Shown piece after piece: positions 58,848-64,000 of a DNA stretch of 64,000 nt. A program made the position numbers and the translations under genes. The DNA comes from Gliomastix tumulicola (Eukaryota; Ascomycota; Sordariomycetes; Hypocreales; Bionectriaceae), in assembly GCA_001599755.1 (NCBI GenBank), contig BCHX01000001.1, positions 1,736,001 through 1,800,000 on the forward strand, written 5' to 3'. The notes below the pieces were generated by a model. The model was not told the origin of the DNA, made no database searches, and was given only the letters and a program-made list of their open reading frames with translations. The first letter of the stretch is position 1. Every line of letters starts with the position of its first letter.

Positions 58848-59287
58848 TCACGAATCGCCCTTCTTGCCGCCTTCTTCCGCCTGCTGCTGTCCTTCACCAC
58901 CCGTCTTCGGCCCCTCCTCTTCCTTGGCCATCACGTTCTCAAACTGCGACCACAGCGCCTCGACCGACGAGAACTCGTTCCCGACCTGTTGTCCGTCCGG
59001 GAAATCTCGTCAGCAGGGGGGGAAAGGGGGGGGGGGGGGGAAAGCTCGTTCAATTTGTTTCATTCGTTTCTTGCGGTGTCACGTACCGTAGTCACGGCCT
59101 CGAGGGATCGATTCAGCTTGTTGATGTTGGCGAGGACATGCTCGAAGCTCTGGAATAGCCTCGTTAGCAGACAGACAGACAGACACGGGAATGGGGGTCT
59201 CGATGTTCTTCTGATTCTGACCATTGCGATGTCGCTGATGAGGGCCTCCCTCTGCTGCTCGAAGTATGTCTTTTCCCGCGGTTCCAT
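58848..59287 (-). CDS. DAD1: DASH complex subunit Dad1
   Basis: Component of the fungal-specific DASH/Dam1 ring that couples kinetochores to microtubule plus ends in mitosis. Three small exons (59222-59287, 59087-59149, 58848-58985) give 88 aa, a typical Dad1 size. The spliced protein reads KTYFEQQREALISDIAM, SFEHVLANINKLNRSLEAVTTV and GNEFSSVEALWSQFENVM, the three conserved Dad1 blocks, then an acidic and Gly-rich tail. Unspliced reading gives only the first block, so the exons are supported by homology. The first intron has a GTCAGA donor and holds an AGAC repeat (59168-59184), and the second spans a G-run (about 59027-59040). Tail length varies among fungi. Confidence 0.93.
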
Positions 59288-59990
59288 GTCGGATTGTGAG
59301 GATGGTGGGTGGTTGTTGTTGACGCGAGGAGGTCGCGTAGAGTGAGTGGATATGGATTATTTGACAGTGATGGTGATGGATGGTGGGGTAAAGGGTGGGG
59401 GATTTGCATCAACATTCTACAACTTATTAATCACTACATGAATGCTTCACCGTCGATCATCTGCACTGCGCGTCAAGAAACTTTTATGGATTATTACTTT
59501 CATTTCATCTTTATCAAACGCTAGCCACAGATATGCTCCTACACGTAATTTCATTGTACAATATCCCTCTCCCCGTTATCCAAACCTGCCTCAACCACCT
59601 TTCTCACACCGAGTCCGTTCCAACAGCAATCGAGCTAGAAACCAACTGCACGTGCAATTACGCGCATTGAAACCATTCCTTCCCTCCTTCCAGAATGTGC
59701 AGAGATGTTCCCTCAGTATCCCTCATATATGCCGAAGCGCCGCTAGATGGAAACACAATGTTGCTAGGTGAGAAAAAAAGGACCAGTCAGGGGTATAAAT
59801 AGGGGAAGAGAAGAAAAGAGAGAAAGAAAGAATGAAATGAAATGAAACAAAACAAGGTTCCAGTATTCCCAAGAAGGCATGTGCCTATACGCCGTGCGTC
59901 GAAAAGAAGACGTCAGATATCATTGTAGACAGGACAGACCAGTCTACTACGCCCGACTCGTATATACAGGGTGGCCCTGTGTCCCGGAGC
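59288..59990. other. DAD1 promoter and SNT1 3' flank
   Basis: 703 bp between two minus-strand genes. It has ordinary composition with purine-rich A/G tracts near 59770-59870. No ORF with support. Confidence 0.45.
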
Positions 59991-62900
59991 TTATCGCCCG
60001 TAGGGATCGGGGTGGCGTTCATATTCATGGGGTCTCAGACCACGAGCTATCATGTCGCGCGTGTTCATCGCCTCCCGAGACTCCCGCAGCTGAAGATCCC
60101 TGGGGTCGGGGCCTGGGTATCCCGGTCCTGGGGGTCCTGGAGGTCCTGGCGGACCTGGCGGACCTGGCGGACCTCGAGAGTGTGCCTCGTACGGTGAGGG
60201 CGTATACGCACGACCTGGGATTTCTCTGGGATCCCGCGGCTGAGCCGGCCCAGGCGTCGAGGCGTATCGCGGGTAGGCTTGCGACGGTGGTGGTACATTC
60301 TCCCCAGCTCGGGAGGAAGGCGGGGGTGGTGCACCATAGCGAGGCTGCATCTGATGTTGTTGGGGCGGCCCGTTGTTAGGACTGTAGATCGGTGGCCCGC
60401 GCTCGTCCCTCAGACCTGGATGATGGTGATGGTGGTGCGGCTGAGGAGGCCCCTGCTGAGGCGGTGCGCTTGGCCATGACCCTGTCGGTGTTCCTCCCTT
60501 AGAGGTCGGGTGCTGAGGGCCCCAAGACTGCTGGGGAGGCGGTGCCTGACTAGCCTTTGCGTTCTGGGAAGACCAGCTGGGTGAGGGCTGGCCATGCCCA
60601 GGCGGCGGCGGCCACGAGTCTCGGTTTCCTTGCGGGACCTCCCTTGACCTAGCAGATTGGCCATGCATGGCATACTGCGGGGGCGGGGAGGCTGCATGTT
60701 GCGGGGCCTGGGACCCCGGCCCCGGTCCGTATGCTGTTGGATACGCCGAGGAGGACTGATACACCTGGCCGGGCTGCCCCGGAGGCGGGTAGCGGTGAAC
60801 TCCCGAGTTCTGAGGGGAGCTGGTCCCGCTGGAGTGCGGCCCCGGCCCCGGCCCCGGCCCCGGCCCCTGGGGGTAATGATGCGCCCTGAAGTAGTCACGT
60901 TCCGGCGCAGGGCCATCGAAAGATCTTGATGGACCATGTTGCGAGGGAGAGCCCCCGTAGCTGGGCTTCAGCGGGGGCATAGCAGAAGCACCTCCAGAGG
61001 GAGCCCGGGGGTAAGGATACGGCTCCTGATCGCGGCGGAGCTGAGGTGGTGGCGTCGGTGTCGGGCCTGGGCCTGGCCCCGAAGGTGGCCGACTCATGCT
61101 CTGTGGGGGTGGCGTCGATGTTGGATGCGACTGGCTGCCAGATATATCGGACACCCTCTTGGGCGGAGGCGGCGGAGGGTCGTCGTTATTCAGCAACGAC
61201 ATGATATTCGACGTCTTCCGAGGCACCTCTGGTCGAGGTGGAGGTGCTGCAGGAGCTGCGGCAGCAGGCGCGGGTGTAGGCGTGGCAGACTGAGATGAGG
61301 AGCCATATGGATCTTGTACGTGCCCAGGCGGCGGTCTTTGGGGCTGCTGCTGTAGCGTCGACATGGGCCTTGGTGGTGCATGTGGATGGGACATCGGAGG
61401 CTGAGGCTGCTGAGAGGGCTGTGGCTGCGGGTCGCTCAACAGATTGCGCACAGGCTGAGCCGTCGATGGCTGCATCCCGTACGATGGTGGGTTGTGCTGC
61501 GGTGGAGGTTCCTGGATATGTCGGGCCATCGACAGAGGATCGGGCTTTGGGGGGAGCCTCTGTGGCTGGTGGCCGAAATGGTGTTGAGGCGGCATCTCAT
61601 TCTCGGGCTTGATTCTCAGTGCCGATCTCTCCCGTTCCCGTTCTCGTTCCCGTTCCCGTTCCCGTTCCCGATCCCGATCCCGCTCCATCTCGCGCTGCAT
61701 TTCCATCTTCTGTCGCTCGGCCATCATATCTGGCTGGTGGACACCTGGCAGAGGCTGCCGTGGCTCACGCGGATCACCATGATGAGGCGGGATGCTTCCC
61801 TTGGAACCCGGCAGCGGTATGCGCTCTCGCTCCCGCACTGCTTCGCGCGGCGGCTGCTCAGGAAATCCGAAGGGGTGACGAGGCCTGTGCATCGTCTGAG
61901 AAGCTGGAGACATGACCTGTGGCGGTAGCCCAGTCGAAGGAGATGACTGGAGCCCTCCTGGTGGCGGCTGCTGCGAACTAGCCTGTGCAATCGGGATCGT
62001 GTAGCTCGGGAGGCCCTGTGCTCGGTGTGGAGGAGCAGTGTTCGCTTCGATCTTAACTTGCGGCTGCTCGACCACATGGTCCAGAGCTCCCGGCGCTACC
62101 GCAATAGGTCGGGCCGGCGTCGAGGGTGTAGTTGCATCATATCTCCTGCCACGCCCGCCAGTTGCTGAAGGCTGCGGTGGCTCCGGTCGTTTCTCTCCCC
62201 GTGCTTTCTTGGTTTCCGCTTCGTGCACAAACTTCTCCCATTCTGGCTTGCCCTGATCCTTCTGTCGGATGTAGTAGTTCTTGACCTGCACATCGTGATT
62301 AGTGACGGCTGCACTGATTGATACCTATGGTAGGTTTCTTCACTTACCATGACGGGCGTTTTGGAGCCCATATGCGCCGCAATGCCTGCCCAGTCCTGTC
62401 CAAAAGCCTTCAGCAGATGCGGGAAATCGTTTGCCTCCGACACACTCCAGTATGACGAAGCTTGCGTAGGGGCTTTCCGATCCTGTTGGGGTTGCCCCAG
62501 GTTGAAAGTCGTCATAGCTGGTTGCTGAGGAGGTGGAGGGGGTTCCGGTCGGAGAGACGGTGTTGACAAGATATCTGCCATGGAAGTCGGACCGAGCCCC
62601 TGGTGTGGTCTCTCCAGGCTCGGAAGTGGCGCTTGGTGAAGCGGTTTCTGGGCCGGGAACGGCGTCTGCAAGCCTGGACCCTGCTGCTCGAAATTACCAC
62701 CCAGATGAGGCATTTCCGCTAGAGGCACGTTCTGCAAGTCTGCGTTCTGGCCCTTGTTATCCGACCTGGACCGGGAACGGGGTGCAGCGGCCAGCGCTTG
62801 GGTCTGCTTTGGCTGCTTGGGTTCCTTCTCCTTGGCCGCCTTTCGTCTGCCCTTCCTGCCATCCGTCTTCTCGCCTTGCTCCCCCTTTCCAGCGGCGGAT

Positions 62901-64000
62901 GCACCACGACGACCAGGTGTACTTCCCGGCGTGCCATTCTCCGATTCCGCAATAGGCTGTTCAAAGCCCCAAGTAGGAGCGGCAGCTCGACGCGGCCGGC
63001 GGCGACTCTCCCCGTTCTCGTTGTTTTCGTTGTTCTCTTCGCCTTCTGGCTCGCCGTTGCCGAGCTCGGAAACAAGTGCACTAGACCGTTGCTTGCCGCG
63101 ACCCTTCTTGCGCCTCTTTGGTTGTTTTCTGAGCTTCTCCTTCAGGTTAAGCTCCTTCTTCATGAGATAGTAGTACTGAATACAGGTACCAAAGTCGCGG
63201 TTGGGGATCAGCTTTGCCACCTCACCCCACTGCTTGGGCCGCTCGAGGTATCGCTTCTCGAACAGCTCGACCTCTTCTGGAGTGAAGTTGTCCTTAGGAG
63301 GCAACACTTGCCATGCAGAAACAAGCATGTTCTCGGGTACGTATCCCGTGCGATCCAGGTATTGTTCCTTCGATTTGTCGTCCGCATTCCACAGCATGTC
63401 AGGGATTGAGGCTTCTTTATCACTTCGGAACTTTTCCTGCTGCAGCCTTTGCTCTCGCTCCCTTCTTTCGTCCTCCTCCCGCATAGAGGCCTGCAGGACT
63501 CGTTCCAAGTCCCTCTCAGACGCGAATCGTCTCCCGGAGGTCCTCCCCTCTGGCTTGGGCTCAGGGGTCGCGGTGCCGGTGGTCTCGACTTGAGGAGCAG
63601 CGACGGAGAACTTTTCTCGGCTCTTGGTGGCCACAGGATCGTCAGAGTGCGTGAAACCCAGGTACTTCTCGTAGTTGGTTCTGTATTCCATGCGCTTTTC
63701 TTCTTGTTCGGCAGCCCTCGTTAGGTGCATTTGGCGGAGCTTCCCGAGGACCAGGTCCTGCATAACGGTGTCCCCAAGCGAGTCTAAGCCGCCACCATCT
63801 TTGTCCCACGGTTCTTTGATATAGTAGTCAGGCAAGTCATCCAGAGGAGGTGTAGTCATGTACAGGCGGGTTCTCTGGAGGTCTTCCTCAACGTCGATGG
63901 ATGCGACTTCGTCCGAAATCGCATCGTCTTCCTCTCCATCATCCTCAACTTGGGATGGAGTACTTGGCGGTTTGGATCCAGCATCGACTGACGCTGGTGG
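59991..64000 (-). CDS. SNT1: Snt1-like double-SANT (NCoR/SMRT-related) corepressor, N-terminus outside window
   Basis: Scaffold of the Set3C histone deacetylase complex in yeast, related to animal NCoR/SMRT. The frame is already open at base 64000, so the 5' part of the gene is missing. In the window are exons 62348-64000 and 59991-62285, about 1315 codons. SANT1 is NFTPEEVELFEKRYLERPKQWGEVAKLIPNRDFGTCIQYYYLMKK, and SANT2 is SYWSVSEANDFPHLLKAFGQDWAGIAAHMGSKTPVM plus VKNYYIRQ after the intron. Upstream are charged coiled segments (RDLERVLQASMREEDERREREQRLQQEK). After SANT2 the chain is low-complexity: a run of Arg/Glu and Arg/Asp repeats (61630-61690), a Gly-Pro repeat (near 60840-60870) and a collagen-like GPP repeat (60120-60175). 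It is unclear whether these tracts are functional or drifting. Confidence 0.9.
60112..60175. repeat. Collagen-like GPP codon repeat inside SNT1
   Basis: On the coding strand a 9-bp unit of the form GGTCCGCCA repeats about six times, giving Gly-Pro-Pro triplets. A GGCCCC/CCGGGG hexamer run at about 60840-60868 and a TCCCGT hexamer run at about 61626-61690 occur in the same gene. Confidence 0.85.

Noticed and set aside
59023..59041. Long G run, possible G-quadruplex
   Set aside because: A homopolymer in a Dad1 intron. Such runs are frequent simple sequence here, and nothing suggests function.

Overview
This is a eukaryotic window from a filamentous ascomycete, most likely a Sordariomycete (inference). 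The genes have short introns of about 50-80 nt with GTRNGT donors and CTAAC-type branch sites. They have A/C-rich start contexts and GC-rich third positions, and they encode fungal forms of conserved proteins: DASH Dad1, a HET-domain protein, Rho4, Snt1 and a YMR196W-type protein. One ambiguous base (n, 32350) shows it is assembled sequence. I saw no prokaryotic, viral, CRISPR, rRNA or tRNA feature. All gene models were spliced by hand from reading-frame continuity and are not backed by transcripts.

Layout. 0-5.4 kb holds AP-2 alpha-adaptin (minus, cut by the left edge), an NDUFAF5-type complex I assembly factor (plus) and Arp2/3 subunit ARPC5 (minus). 5.4-15.1 kb is a gene-poor stretch of nearly 10 kb. 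Its only coding-like signal is a 30-codon ORF at 11988-12080, which follows a CT-rich leader with a good intron. 15.1-23.3 kb holds a Nit2-type amidase (minus), TAF4 (minus) and the mRNA 3'-end endonuclease Ysh1 (plus). 23.5-33 kb holds V-ATPase subunit a (minus), an OSCA/CSC1-type channel (minus) and an F-box-like/LRR protein (minus). 36.4-46.3 kb holds a Pho23-type ING/PHD protein (minus), a cis-prenyltransferase (minus) and a GH63-like YMR196W homologue (plus). 46.8-50 kb holds ATP synthase OSCP (minus) and Mob1 (minus). 50-52.7 kb is a HET-domain gene whose HET domain is split by an ankyrin insert. 53-64 kb holds debranching enzyme Dbr1 (minus), elongin C (minus), Rho4 (plus), DASH Dad1 (minus) and the Snt1-like double-SANT corepressor (minus, cut by the right edge).

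The genes are mostly unrelated housekeeping functions, not a pathway cluster. Two loose themes recur: RNA polymerase II transcription, RNA processing and chromatin (TAF4, Ysh1, Dbr1, Pho23-type, Snt1), and actin, septum and cytokinesis functions (ARPC5, Mob1, Rho4, with Dad1 at the spindle). The accessory element is the HET/ankyrin gene.

The observations most worth checking are a predicted 3-nt microexon in the YMR196W homologue, the putative micropeptide locus at about 11.1-12.9 kb, the ankyrin insert inside the HET domain, and possible alternative N- and C-termini of Mob1 and elongin C.
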